64,000 nucleotides of DNA from Oopsacas minuta. Lineage: Eukaryota; Porifera; Hexactinellida; Lyssacinosida; Leucopsacidae. Position numbers and translations under genes: made by a program. The DNA lies in the NCBI GenBank assembly GCA_024704765.1, contig JAKMXF010000301.1:279807-343806 (forward strand), given 5' to 3'. Below are positions 35,528 to 47,518 of the stretch, in pieces (the first letter of the stretch is position 1; every line of letters starts with the position of its first letter). Under the pieces are notes generated by a model. The model was not told where the DNA came from and did no database searches. It was given only the letters and a program-made list of their open reading frames with translations.

Positions 35528-35740
35528 CTTCAAGCTTCCATCTTTAATTTTAGTAGAAAGAGCTTCATGTATCTTTACTTCCTCCTTCTGAAGTCTCTGA
35601 TCTTGAATAACCTCTGAATATATGCGCTTACTTGGCCCTTGAGGAGTCATACCTAAATCCTCAAAAGGGTCATGTCTGGCAGGAGAATAAACCATTATCT
35701 GTCTTCCCATCCTTTGGTAAGCATTCTCACGTGAAATGAT
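35528..35740 (-). CDS. SF3B1: SF3B1-like splicing factor, exon 2
   Basis: 213 nt (71 codons), phase 0 at both ends, tttag acceptor and AAG|gtgagt donor. The product, SRENAYQRMGRQIMVYSPARHDPFED...TP and then a helical segment ending IKDGSLK, aligns with the SF3B1 stretch [31 protein letters not shown] to AGELK. That block precedes the TP/RW-rich region and includes conserved SP and DPF motifs. Confidence 0.85.
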
Positions 35741-37045
35741 CTAAATTTATGTAAATAAATCTAAAGGATTCTAAACCCTGAGGCAAGGGTCTTCACATAA
35801 ACATGAGAGCAGGATTAGGAATACATCTCATGATGCTTAGTGGGAATAATTTAGTCGTCAATATTTGTGATGAGATGGTTTTGATTATTAACTACACACA
35901 CAGTGCTGGCATTCTATACACTAAAGCATTGGTAGTCACTAAAGTTTTTGGACCAGGAAAGGAATAAATACCTCAATATTTACATCAGGAAATTCCATTA
36001 AGGGCTCTAAAATTAATGGCACATTTTGAGCTGAATAAATGTAACATGTATATTTCACAATACATATATTCACATATCTACAAAAATTTCAGGTCAGGAT
36101 TTACATCATATGCTTGGTAATAACAATCATGCCAAATAAATGCTCTAATGTAATTTAGGAGAGGACTAAATTTATACACTTTTCGTTTCAAATAGGATCA
36201 AATGATTTTGACGCACATATTTTTAACAATATCCAATAAAAACTTGACTTACTTCAATGTTATGGACAAATCAATTTGTACACATCTAGTATACCTGAAT
36301 TCCGATAACGTAATAGTACATTTAAAATGAAATCTCTGATGATCATTCGCAAACACGAAAGGACCAAATATGGTATTATTGATGACTGCAAAAATTCCTT
36401 GAGGTAGCATATCAAATGTGGTATCTGGCTATGAAAGTCGGGCATATACTACATGTGTGCCAGTTGATCTGGCCATGACATTGAAGATTGTAAAGTATTT
36501 GTTGGATATTGTTAAAATATGCTTTCAAAGTCCAAAAGAATAACACTAGAACGGTAGAAATTTAGCCGAATTGACGAACGCTGTACAAATACACAAAATT
36601 GTATAATATTAATCTAGATGACTGATGACAGCGGCATCAAATATTCCAGATCATAGGCCTATCGGAAATATATTATATCCCATATAGCATTATTAAATTG
36701 GAGTCAACCCTTTAAAAAGTACAAAACTCCTTTCAAAGCCCAATTAAGCAAGAATATCAAGATTTAAGTTAAATTGAGATCGTTCCTTTCGTGGAGATTT
36801 GTCCCAATTGAGCTGATTTGACTGTTTATGATATTATCTACATATCAAGCCAAATCCTTGGAGATACTAGTTTGCATAGGGATAACAATATTAAATTTAT
36901 TGGGAAGTCGGTCGATTGTCACAAACTATCTCATGCATCCTTTTGGGCAGAAAATCGACTTCCAAATGAAGAAATATCGTTTATCCACGTGCAAATGAGT
37001 TATTTCGAAGATTTATCAAAAGATGCAGATAGGTGTTTCCAAACT
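35741..37045. other. No gene recognised (SF3B1-like intron 1)
   Basis: Intronic AT-rich DNA. The open frame 36818-37069 runs into the hAT terminus and includes no domain I recognise. Confidence 0.4.
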
Positions 37046-37364
37046 GGGGGTCGTGGGACATTGCATTAGCTCGAATTCATAAACAGTTGAGGGATCTAAT
37101 TTAGCAAGTTGTCACTTATCTTTGTTTCGTTTGACCAAGTCTGTTTATGGTTGCTTTAGTGTCTGAAAACATATAGTATTATGGTGTTACTTCAAAACTT
37201 AATTTTGAATGGTGTAAACTTACTTATGATGTAATTATAACAACTATACTGAACAATATGCATAGTGCATACTTATTACAGTGTCATTAGTAGGTTAATG
37301 TTATTTAAGTACATTTACGCAATAATTATGTAATAGAAATTTTCTAAAATCAAGATCAACTATC

Positions 37365-38403
37365 ATGGCAACGGCTCCAATAAAGCGGAAGTACGCAGAA
37401 GATTATATTAACTATGGATTTACCTATATTCAAAGTTCGGGAATTCAAAAGCCCCCGATGTGTCGTATGCAATGAGACTCTCTCAGCCGAATCAATGAAA
37501 CCGAGTAAATTAAAAAGACATCTCGAAACTCGTCATCCTGAATATTCATCTAAAGATCCTTCATTTTTCATAAGGATGGAAATTCTGTTGAAGCGATCAA
37601 GACTTGATACAACAGGCACTTATCAACAACAGTCGTTCACCTGTATTGAAGCTTCATACCTTGTATCTTTAAGAATAGCAAGAAAGTACAAACCTCACAC
37701 AATTGGAGAGGACCGCATACTCCCTTGTGCAAAGGACATGGTTCAACTTATTTTTGGAAATGAATTCGCCAAAAGGTATCATGCTCCCTCTTTCTAATAA
37801 CACCGTCGAGCGAAGAATTTCTGATATATCGGATAATATCCTGAAACAGATGTTTAATCATGCTCACAATTAATGGTATACTGCCGTTATGTTCACAATA
37901 ATAAATTTAAGGAAGAGTTCTTGTTCTGTCGTGAACTTTAAACCACAACCAGAGCACAGGATGCCTTTGAATTGATTGACAATTTTTTCCAAGATAATGA
38001 ACTCGAGTGGAAGGATTTGTGTGGTGTTGTAGTGATGGAGCACCAGTTATGCTTGGTTCGCGTTCAGGCTTTCAAAAGCTTTTCCAAAGGTAAAACACCA
38101 CAAGTCACAGGAGTACACTGCGTGATCCATAGACAAGCGCTAGCTTGTAAAACTATGCCACCACAGCTCTTACAAATTATGTCTATAATAATAAAGATAG
38201 TTAACTTTATCAAATCCAGTGCACTTAACACACAGCTTTTCAGAGAACTATGCGAGGACATGACCGCTAGTCACCAAACTCTACTCTTTTACACTCAAGT
38301 ACGTTGGCTTTCAAAAGGAAATGTTCTTAAACGAGTCCAAATATTGCTTCCGGAGATAAAGGTATTCCTTGACCAAAACGCAAAACATGAATTTTGGCAA
38401 TAA
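37365..38403 (+). pseudogene. hAT (BED-finger, ZBED5/SCAND3-like) transposase N-terminal half
   Basis: It starts at about 37365 with MATAPIKRKYAEDY, then a BED-type finger at 37450-37540 (CVVCNETLSAESMKPSKLKRHLETRH), SFTCIEASYLVSLRIARKYKPHTIGE and CAKDMVQLIFG. A frame change near 37795 leads on to VERRISDISDNI, then LCGVV...QALACKTMP in the 37972-38403 frame, ending with LFYTQVRWLSKGNVLKR and KHEFWQ. The C-terminal dimerisation part is missing. The spacer of the palindrome supplies the last 70 residues, found only on this side. Confidence 0.8.
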
Positions 38404-38413
38404 TCTCAGATAA

Positions 38414-39247
38414 TCTTTAATATTATAGACATAATTTGTAAGAGCTGTGGTGGCATAGTTTTACAAGCTAGCGCTTGTCTATGGATCACGCAGTGTACTC
38501 CTGTGACTTGTGGTGTTTTACCTTTGGAAAAGCTTTTGAAAGCCTGAACGCGAACCAAGCATAACTGGTGCTCCATCACTACAACACCACACAAATCCTT
38601 CCACTCGAGTTCATTATCTTGGAAAAAATTGTCAATCAATTCAAAGGCATCCTGTGCTCTGGTTGTGGTTTAAAGTTCACGACAGAACAAGAACTCTTCC
38701 TTAAATTTATTATTGTGAACATAACGGCAGTATACCATTAATTGTGAGCATGATTAAACATCTGTTTCAGGATATTATCCGATATATCAGAAATTCTTCG
38801 CTCGACGGTGTTATTAGAAAGAGGGAGCATGATACCTTTTGGCGAATTCATTTCCAAAAATAAGTTGAACCATGTCCTTTGCACAAGGGAGTATGCGGTC
38901 CTCTCCAATTGTGTGAGGTTTGTACTTTCTTGCTATTCTTAAAGATACAAGGTATGAAGCTTCAATACAGGTGAACGACTGTTGTTGATAAGTGCCTGTT
39001 GTATCAAGTCTTGATCGCTTCAACAGAATTTCCATCCTTATGAAAAATGAAGGATCTTTAGATGAATATTCAGGATGACGAGTTTCGAGATGTCTTTTTA
39101 ATTTACTCGGTTTCATTGATTCGGCTGAGAGAGTCTCATTGCATACGACACATCGGGGGCTTTTGAATTCCCGAACTTTGAATATAGGTAAATCCATAGT
39201 TAATATAATCTTCTGCGTACTTCCGCTTTATTGGAGCCGTTGCCATG
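38414..39247 (-). pseudogene. Inverted copy of the hAT transposase 5' part
   Basis: Minus-strand duplicate of 37365-38197. The BED-finger frame (39197-38814) has the same 127 residues. The second frame (38639-38406) is identical up to the arm edge, where QIMSII is followed by L instead of I. Confidence 0.8.
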
Positions 39248-39761
39248 ATAGTTGATCTTGATTTTAGAAAATTTCTATTACATAATTATTGCGTAAATGT
39301 ACTTAAATAACATTAACCTACTAATGACACTGTAATAAGTATGCACTATGCATATTGTTCAGTATAGTTGTTATAATTACATCATAAGTAAGTTTACACC
39401 ATTCAAAATTAAGTTTTGAAGTAACACCATAATACTATATGTTTTCAGACACTAAAGCAACCATAAACAGACTTGGTCAAACGAAACAAAGATAAGTGAC
39501 AACTTGCTAAATTAGATCCCTCAACTGTTTATGAATTCGAGCTAATGCAATGTCCCACGACCCCCTCGAAATTGTTCAGCGACCCCTTGAGGGTCGCGCC
39601 CCAAGTTTGGGAAACACTGGTTTAGGGGTTAGAGACTGAAAAATAGAAATTCCCCAATAGATTTGGAACTCCCCTCATAGTGGTCAAAGGCTGGAGATGA
39701 ATTGTCGAGATTAGGCCGAGTTTATTGTATATATAACAAAATGTAACTATGTTTGTATGTA

Positions 39762-41058
39762 CAGGGTGGCCAATAAGATCTGACCCATTGATAAAAATTC
39801 ATAATTTACGAAATATCAAACTATATTCACTGAGACTTATTCCAGTTCTATTAGAAAACTATATCAATACATTCGATAGTAGCTACTCAATGTAACCACA
39901 TTCATTTCGACTACCCTCTTCAAACGTTGGGGGAACGTCTCAACCGCGATTCGTAGGTTAGCCTGTGGAACTTTTCCCACTCACGGGGCAAAGACTTCTT
40001 CAGAGCTTCAACACTTGAATGTGACTTTGCATTTTCTCCAATACGGACCAGATTGAGAAGTCCATTGGATTCAAGTCTGGGCTTGATAGAGGCCATTCAC
40101 ATTGGTAAAGAAATCCAGAATGTTTTCTCGTAAACAATTTAGGGAAATGTTTGATGGCTGAGCTTGTGCGCCGTCTTGCTGGAATAGAAATGGCTCTTTG
40201 TTAAACATCGTTTTGCTCAAATCTTTCACCACAGGCTCCAGAATCAACTTTTGATATGTTGACGAATTTATTTACCCCTACTGGGACAAAAACCAATGGA
40301 GTACGGCTTACTGCTGAGATTCCGGCCCAAACCATCACCGACTGAGGTTTCTGAGTCCGTTTGACATACAGATGCTTTTCTGTGATGCTCGAAGAGGTGC
40401 GGGCTAATATTCGATCACTCTGCTTATTAGTCGCTTCTTCTATGGTGAATAATTTCTCGTCAGAAAATATGAATCTACCAGGGGTTGAGTTGCGAGCCGA
40501 GTCAGTATGCCCTTGCTTCTAGCAAGTCTCTTTATCACAATTTTTCTCAGAAAGGAAGTCAACTGTTCTTCTTTCAAAAGATTTGAGGTGCAAGTCATTT
40601 TTCACAAGGTTATACATCGATCCATGCGAACTTGGAGCTCATAGACCATTTTTCTGGAGAAATCGTCGAGGATTTCGCCGTATTCTATCGATCACAACTT
40701 TTTTCAGCCTCGGAGTTGTACCGACTTTGGTCGACCGCTTCTTGGCATATCTTTTATGCCCCTAGTCTTATTATAACGTTGGATAGTGCGATAAACGATT
40801 TTCCTCCTCGATTTAGGGATATGGACTAGGTTCAAAATTACTCCTGGACGTTTTCCATTAGAAAGTAATTCAATTATTGCTGCTCTTTCCTGATTCATTG
40901 TGAAAAAACTCTTGTGTGGGCTAATATGCAATCAAGGCGTTAGATGATGGTAGATAAATGGTCTACTCAAGATATAATTCATTAGAAATAGCGAATACTT
41001 ACATATCTTACATTATTGTGAGTTTTTACTTTTGGGTCAGAACTTATTGGCCACCCTG
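39762..41058 (-). mobile_element. Tc1/mariner element, degenerate
   Basis: 1297 bp with inverted ends (CAGGGTGGCCAATAAG at the left and its inverse at the right). TA stands outside the left end and CA outside the right. On the minus strand the N-terminal frame (40931-40704) gives an HTH domain (MNQERAAIIELLSNG, VYRTIQRYNKTRGIKDMPRSGRPKS). The remaining transposase is broken, but INSSTYQKLILEPVV and FLFQQDGAQAQ (about 40130-40260) and an IQWTSQSG end are legible. The INSSTY block links it to the relic at 5230-5840. Confidence 0.8.
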
Positions 41059-42063
41059 CATATCCGGAAAGCTCATCGAAGTTTGATGGACCATTTTGGA
41101 CAAATTTGTGAGCAATAAGATTATGGGTGAAAACTCGAGGAGTTATCAAGAGATGGAAGCACATTAACTAAGTTACCTGCATATTTTCACACATTTCTGA
41201 TAGAATTCGAAGAGAAACATTGATAGGAATGCCTTCATTTTCTCAACGATATTCCTCAATTGCTCATATGTAAATATACACTCATCCCAAATTAACAATT
41301 ATCATTACCTCTAGAAGGAAATTAGATCAGCTGTAGCTATTTGTGCAATAGGACCGGTGTTAAATTCTGCAATATGTGACTAAATACTATGTGAATATTT
41401 GGAAACTTACGTAAAGTGCAACTTTTGGACATATTTGAAAATAATCAAATGCTTATACCTATTTCTGTTAAAATCGAAACAAAATTAATGTCGATATTCG
41501 TAATAAGTGCAAGATTTCTAGTAATTTGAGTGGTCATTCGAATAAAAATATTCCCTTAGCAAAGCAGGACTGTGACACCATGGGAAAAAAATTAAAGGAA
41601 TCAATTAAGAATAATTGGAATTTCAAAGGGCATGCTTCATATAGTTTAAGCTAAATTCAAATCATGGCTTCCAAATGTAAAATTTACTAACTGCATTTTT
41701 GTAAATTTGTATTTCGTTGGAATGCTTCATCCATAGTCCATACTAAATAAATATTCATCATGTTTGCTTAAAAGAAATTCTTACCCCTTCTTCATATTTT
41801 TCGATGAATTTCTTTCCCTAAAGAGCTACAACTCCCAATAGTTGGATGCTCAAATGTTCTTTATAAGAATTTTTAAACTGGACTCATAGTTTTACTAATT
41901 CGGTGGCATGTATAGCCTAATTTCAGTAGGCCATAGTATAACTTTATCTCTAAATACTAATCAGGGATTGAAAGAACTTCAACTGCGAATTTTTCCCTAA
42001 AGGAAATCAAACATTTTAATGAATGCATATAAAATATATAGAAGTAGATATTAGCCTTTAATA
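41059..42063. other. No gene recognised (SF3B1-like intron 1)
   Basis: Intronic DNA without a legible coding segment or element end. Confidence 0.4.
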
Positions 42064-42880
42064 TTAGACAAGGGTTTTGACTTAGTCAATCATCAACTCT
42101 TGTTACTTAAATTAGAGTTGATCAAATGGCTTAGGAGCTAAATATCTGATCTCATCAATGTGTATCTGTAAATCAGGGTGCCAAACTGTGGCCCGGAGGA
42201 CCATTCGGTGTGACACGCAGATAATTCGCTTGTTTTCATTATTCATATTCATATATACAGAAATTGACATGCCTCAATCGTCAGATAATAATTGTTTTTT
42301 CTAAAACACCATATAGAAATAATTATAGATACTCTACAAATCCATTAATGTTCCTAGTATGAATAAAGTCATTTGTAACATAGTTGGCATTTAGAATTCT
42401 ATCAATCATTAGAGCTTCACAAGTATAAGTATAACGTGGGACGCAGAACCAAAATTGAAATGAGGAGATTTTTCTATAATGTTATTCTAGTATGAACAGT
42501 ACATAGTATACCCCAAATCTAGGATCTAGGTTTAGTACTATTGTCCACTTGCTAGAAAACAAGCTGATTCCAAAATAGAAATCAAATGATTCGAATTCAT
42601 TTAAGAGATTATAATTTAAGTCAATAACCTGAATTTACAAGTAGAATACATTGTTAGTGCAATATGAGGTCAAATAGGATAACTTGAAAATTGATTAACT
42701 AAAGCCAGAGGCCATCTATTATTTGTGGCGGGTAAGGCGGAGACAAATTTTTAAAGTGGCCCTTAGATTTAAAAGTTTGAGCACCCCGCTGTAGATAATA
42801 TATTTTATACTTCAAGTAAAATAAAATGTGGGGTACCACAAGGTTCTATACTTACACATTCCCTTATATTAAACCAAAGA
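42064..42880 (+). pseudogene. LINE reverse-transcriptase fragment, split by a MITE
   Basis: At 42064-42173 the plus strand reads like RQGFDLVNHQLLLLKLE, the RT block usually seen as SKAFDTVNHxxLLxKL. It stops at the MITE. At 42797-42880 it resumes as KIKCGVPQGSILTHSL, the CGVPQGSxLGPLLF block. Both are hallmarks of non-LTR retrotransposon reverse transcriptase. Only about 190 bp of LINE remains. Confidence 0.7.
42174..42788. mobile_element. Non-autonomous hAT element in LINE fragment
   Basis: 615 bp. The ends are CAGGGTGCCAAACTGTGGCC on the left and CGGGGTGCTCAAACTTTTAA read from the right. The flanking 8-bp words CTGTAAAT (42166-42173) and CTGTAGAT (42789-42796) match at seven of eight positions, as expected of an hAT target duplication. 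No transposase is encoded. Confidence 0.7.
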
Positions 42881-43011
42881 ATCAAAAGTCCAAAAATAAA
42901 GAAGGTAGAATGGGTCATGGGCACTGGTAAAGGCAATTGAAGGATAATTGAGTGAGGTTGCCGGTGACCTGGCGACTTCAACCAAATTAATTAACAGTTA
43001 TAACCATTTAC

Positions 43012-43269
43012 CTTGCGCTGATCATATCTATCGAAAAGAGAATTAGGTTCATCAATCTTGCTATTATCAGTCAATCCCAAATTCATTGGGATATCAGCCT
43101 GTACAGTATGTGTATCTTCATCCTCATGGTGGTCAGTTAAATGTAGAGAAGGGAGATAACCTTCAAATTTATCTCCGGTATCATAAATGTGTTGATCGAA
43201 ATTGCTCTGATTCAATTTAGTTGTATTTGAGCTTTCAATAATAGTTTCTTGAGAGTCTAACTTCGACAT
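43012..43269 (-). CDS. SF3B1: SF3B1-like splicing factor, exon 1 (N-terminus)
   Basis: 86 codons from the ATG at 43269 to AAG before a gtaaat donor, phase 0 out. NFDQHIYDTGDKFEGYLPSL parallels the [21 protein letters not shown] stretch of SF3B1, and the segment ends FDRYDQRK where the human protein has EHRPPKI. The rest of the exon is diverged and acidic. A TTTTATAG sequence just upstream of the ATG looks like a 3' splice site, so a 5'UTR exon may lie further right. The start is the first ATG of the frame and sits where the family begins. Confidence 0.75.
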
Positions 43270-43843
43270 ATCCCTATAAAATAAGTAGAATATATTAATC
43301 TAAGGTTTGGGAATAGCAGTCACTTTAGTATATTGGTGATGAAACCAGACCCAAATTTCGAGATCTGAAAGGCTCTCAAACTGGGTAACATCAAAATCAT
43401 GTGATTTGTGAAAAATCTCATGATTCTATCGTAATTACACGATATAGTATCAGTATTATAAGAAAAGACCAAGGATTTGATTGTAATCGTATCCGGAAAT
43501 CGTGAGAGTTGAGAGCCCTGGATTTGGTACCATCTGAGGTGCCAAATTGTAATTTCACATTTTCATTAGTCACAAACCTCAAGCAACGGTTTGATATGAT
43601 AATACTTGCAGATTGGCAGCTTAGTGTGATTAATCACTCGTTTGAATGACTATACTACCTATCATCCCATGAGTCATAGCTATAATTTTGACAAAAAGGC
43701 GTTTCTCGAGGTGGTGGAAATACCCTTCGGCAAAAGACTGTTTAGAAAGTGGCTACAGTACCGATACCGGGATCGTCTAAATTCACCTTGCAATACCGGT
43801 AACATAAATTACTGTGAATCATTGTCGGTGTATATGTGTATAG
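43270..43843. other. Upstream region of SF3B1-like gene, no element recognised
   Basis: It probably holds a 5'UTR intron and possibly the promoter of the SF3B1-like gene, which would run leftwards. No clear TATA box or initiator could be argued for. Confidence 0.3.
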
Positions 43844-44802
43844 GGTACAATTGCAGAATCTTGCACCCCTAACGTTTTTAAGGTGGTAAAAAAATCCCTA
43901 TATGCACCATTCAAGAACTCGTTGAGAGAAGTTGATAGAGCTAAAGAATTCCAAATCGGATTAAAATTGACAAAGTTACGAAAAATTTACTCTCTAAGCC
44001 AAATCCTATGGGGAAAATTGTATATTACTCACTATAGCCAAATTGTATTGATTTATACATTACAATTACCATAGGAATCCTCATACTGTTGATATTGCGG
44101 TTATACACGCTTGTTACTCTACTCTTTCTTGTTCATTTGTTTGCTGTCAGTGTATTTCACTGCAGGTAATTCTTCTTGTTACTTTAAAGGAAAGCTGGTC
44201 AGAAGATAATGCTGTCTACAACACTAAATATACGATGCAACATTTCATTGAATACTTTATAGTGGCACCTCGATAATTCGAACCTAGTTAATAGAATTCC
44301 AGATATGACGCATATATTTGCATATATTCTGTTTCCTAAAATGGTAGTTCAATTTGTATTACTCCGGCCAAGGCAAACCAATTTGATCGTTCGTTTGTGT
44401 TTGTATCAATGTTAGAAACAATTCATGTACTATTTAATCGCATAGTTATTGATCCAGCTTCTCTCAAGGTTCGTTAGTAATGTTGGGACAAAGTTTTCAT
44501 GGATTTCTACTTATGATAGTGGACAGTATATTATATATATGACACCCCATGGCTGTATACAATAGTATGGGTAGTCGTTATATTTGGAGTAACTAATTAG
44601 TATTAAGCTTTCTATATACTACTTTAACTCCAAATCGACAATATAACAAGTACTGCTACAAAAGAAACACCAAAGCAAAAGTATGGTACTAATTACAGGT
44701 TACTGATAACTATCAAAACAGTTAGACAACTAGATATTGTTTCCTTATTTCCATGATAAGGTTGGAGAAACTAGCTTGTTCAGATTTTTTCTGCCAACAC
44801 AC

Positions 44803-45288
44803 TTAAGATAAGTGGGTATCTAAAAGTCCAATTGGTTGAGGATTGACTAAAAATTCCTCAACGCATAGGTCTCTGAGGAAGTTCCTCCAGTGTGTTATAG
44901 TATGCTCTCCCCACCCCAGATTCTTGTGTAAAAAGGCAGTAGTTTGCAGATTATCGGCCCAGAAATAGAGAAATTCTAGCGACTCAGTTAATGGTATATG
45001 AGCACTTTCAGAGAATGAACCAATCCTCATGTAAGCGATTTTTTTGAATGACTTTTCCGGGCACCTCCACCCCTTTCCATTTGCAATACCTGAAAATGTT
45101 CCGGGTCGCATAATTCTAGCGCATTTGCACATCATCCCGGTAGCAAAAAGTCCGTTACTTTTGAGCCATGCTATACAAGTATCTTCATCAATAGTGATAT
45201 TACGAAAAAGTTGTTCTAAGGTCATTTCTTCAATAACTGGAACTATAGTAGGAACCAGCAGAGGTTGCAACGATGGAGCAATTGCCAT
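44803..45288 (-). pseudogene. Merlin (ISXO2-like) transposase N-terminal fragment
   Basis: 161 residues. MTLEQLFRNITIDEDTCIAWLKSNGLF, MCKCARIMRPGT, GKGWRCPEKSFKKIAYMRIGSF, ESLEFLYFWADNLQTT, GWGEHTITHWRNFLRDLC and NPQPIGL follow the N-terminal and zinc-binding part of Merlin/IS1016-type transposases. In the family an IDE...R catalytic core follows, but the frame here ends a few residues after NPQPIGL, so the DDE core is missing. Confidence 0.7.
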
Positions 45289-46717
45289 TAAGGATTCTAT
45301 TATAGAAATATCACCACTCGAAAAATTAGAATTTGTTAGTATATTTCCCTGATATTCCTTTTATACTTTACTTAGGATTAATCGAAATGCATTGTATGAT
45401 CGTTTGGAATGTATTCTTTAATTATAGGTAATAATTACATGTGGTTTGCATGCCACTTTCCTAAACCATTTGTTGTTCAACTCAATAACCAGACAAACAG
45501 CATTCCAATTATAATAAATTTGTATGTAATTGATACTGGTAAACTATAAACACATCAAAAATCCATACAATAGAAATTAAATCTGAAACCACATATTTTT
45601 ACCACACTTCTCATGTTTAATCTCAAGCATATTTACCATATTTTAGGTGATTGTTGGTTGTAAAGTTTATTTATGTAAATAATCCCATAATCAAATAAAT
45701 TTCTCATTCGGATCGTTATATTGTCTTTCGTTAATCAATTTTGATAACAATAACTAGTAAATAGATTTTGATTGGGCCATATTAATCCCAAATTAGGCAA
45801 TGTACCTAGTACGTAGCTCATTACAATTTCCTAAATCAAGAGAAAATCGTCTTGAGTGAGTCACTAATTTTCACTCGATTACCAGAATTGTCCTAATTAA
45901 GCGGAGTTGACTGTCAAATAATAATCCTGGTATTGTAGGGACGCAGGAATCACATACTTGCTGTTTCAGCATTCATCGCATCTCACCATTAATATAGATT
46001 GCTAATTATTGGTTCGGAGCGACCGCCGAACCTGTTGCACCACCTCATAAGGCCCTGTACTGTAAACTTCCGTCATAAGCTAACATCAATTATATGGCTA
46101 AACTCACGCTATGACAAAGTGATTCATAAACCCCCTCCAGGTTGAAAGTATTGATCTTACTCCGCATATATCCTAATGCTGCTGATCACGAAATGAAACC
46201 GGGTTCCATACCGGTCCAGAGCACTTCGTTATAATGAGAATGTGTTGCAGTTACAAACTGATTACACTTGCTCAAGTTTACCTATAATAGACATTTGACC
46301 CCACACATTTGGTTCAGGCAAGAAATATCACCCGTATTTTATTAGCTACCCAAAACTTGATACTTTTGCTCTCCACTGGCTAAACATTATCGGGGTATTA
46401 CAGCGTCAAGTGTCAACCCCATACTTGTCAACATGAGTGAGGAATAAAAAGCGAGACAGAAGGGGCTAATTGAGCGAGACATCGTCGGATCCAGCATATT
46501 TGTATTAGACTGGACAACAAAATAGAGGGACAATTAAGGGTTTTATCAAGTTTAGGCTGGACATTAGCCTCATTGGCAATCAACACATATTCGGGCCGAG
46601 AAATCGTAGTGTCCCACCAACCAACGGAACAGTTGGCAAGTATGGTACGTTTGAACGACTTCATATACAGGATGCAATTTAGGTGCAAGCATAATATTAA
46701 ATGCAATGTTGCAATGT
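45289..46717. other. Interior of the long-TIR element, no gene recognised
   Basis: No coding sequence recognised. The frame 46428-46706 (-) has no domain. The patch at 46000-46260 is somewhat GC-richer than its surroundings but not assignable. Confidence 0.35.
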
Positions 46718-47384
46718 ATATTTAGTGTTGCAGACAGCATTATCTTCTGACCAGCTTTCCTTTAAAGTAACAAGAAGAATTACCTGCAGTGAAATACACT
46801 GATAGCAAACAAATGAACATGAAAGAGTAGAGTAACAAGCGTGTATAACCGCAATATTGACAGTATGAGCATTCCTATGGTAATTGTAATGTATAAATCA
46901 CTACAATTTTCCCTATAGGATTTGGCTTAGAGAGTAAATTTTTCGTAACTTTGTCAATTTTAATCCGATTTCGGAGTTCTTTAGCTCTATCAATTTCTCT
47001 CAACGAGTTCTTGAACGGTGCACATAGGGATTTTTGACCACGTTAAAAACGTTGTGGGTGTAAGATTCTGCAATTGTACCATTATTTGACTGCCAAAAGG
47101 TGTATTTTCGTATTTAGGGACATTGGCAACAGACCAACTTCTGCTTTTGACTTCACCCACCCAGCGTATATATTTCAGATATACAATCTTCGAAAGTTCA
47201 TATCTTTGCCCATACACAACGGTACGTCAAAAATCCAAGATTATCAAAATAATCATCCTCTTAATGATTATAAGACAAGTAAATGTAATATTTGTATATG
47301 TTCTGGTAAATATACATATATACTGTTGGAATCATAGATAGAATTCAATATTCCTTGAGGCATTACAAAATATTTATCGTTACT

Positions 47385-47421
47385 GACTCAGGTGTGTCGA
47401 AAGACCTTTAACACCTGAGTC
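47385..47421. repeat. 11-bp stem hairpin
   Basis: GACTCAGGTGT (47385-47395) and its exact inverse (47411-47421) flank a 15-nt loop. It is an isolated inverted repeat and not followed by a T-run. Confidence 0.5.
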
Positions 47422-47518
47422 TAGCTATCTAGACTGCCATGAGTCAGTAGAAAGGCAAACAAATCATAATCAGAACTAAGGCAAGCCATTAACGCAAAAA
47501 GTGAAACTTTACAAAAAT

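Larger units (their letters stand above)
37046..39565. mobile_element. hAT-derived giant palindrome
   Basis: Two arms of about 1152 bp (37046-38197 and 38414-39565) are inverse copies around a 216-bp spacer. Aligned positions always sum to 76611 from the outer to the inner edge, so the arms have no net indel. The 127-residue product of one arm is identical to that of the other. Each arm holds the 5' part of a BED-type hAT transposase. On the right the arm is followed by a further GC-rich segment and an hAT-type end (TTTGGGAAACACTG, to about 39629). On the left that end is shortened to GTGTTTCCAAACT, directly abutting the arm. Confidence 0.85.
43844..47080 (-). mobile_element. Merlin-type remnant with long inverted repeats
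   Basis: 3.24 kb bounded by inverted repeats of about 360-390 bp (43844-44231 and 46718-47080), starting GGTACAATTGCAGAATCTT. A segment of about 25 bp is extra in the left arm. Between them is a Merlin/ISXO2-like transposase fragment. Merlin termini usually begin with GG and make 8-9 bp target duplications, but no matching duplication was found here. Linking the arms to the transposase is an inference from position. Confidence 0.6.

Noticed and set aside
46000-46260. GC-richer patch as a possible tRNA or retroelement
   Set aside because: No tRNA arms or A/B boxes and no RT or integrase motif could be shown.
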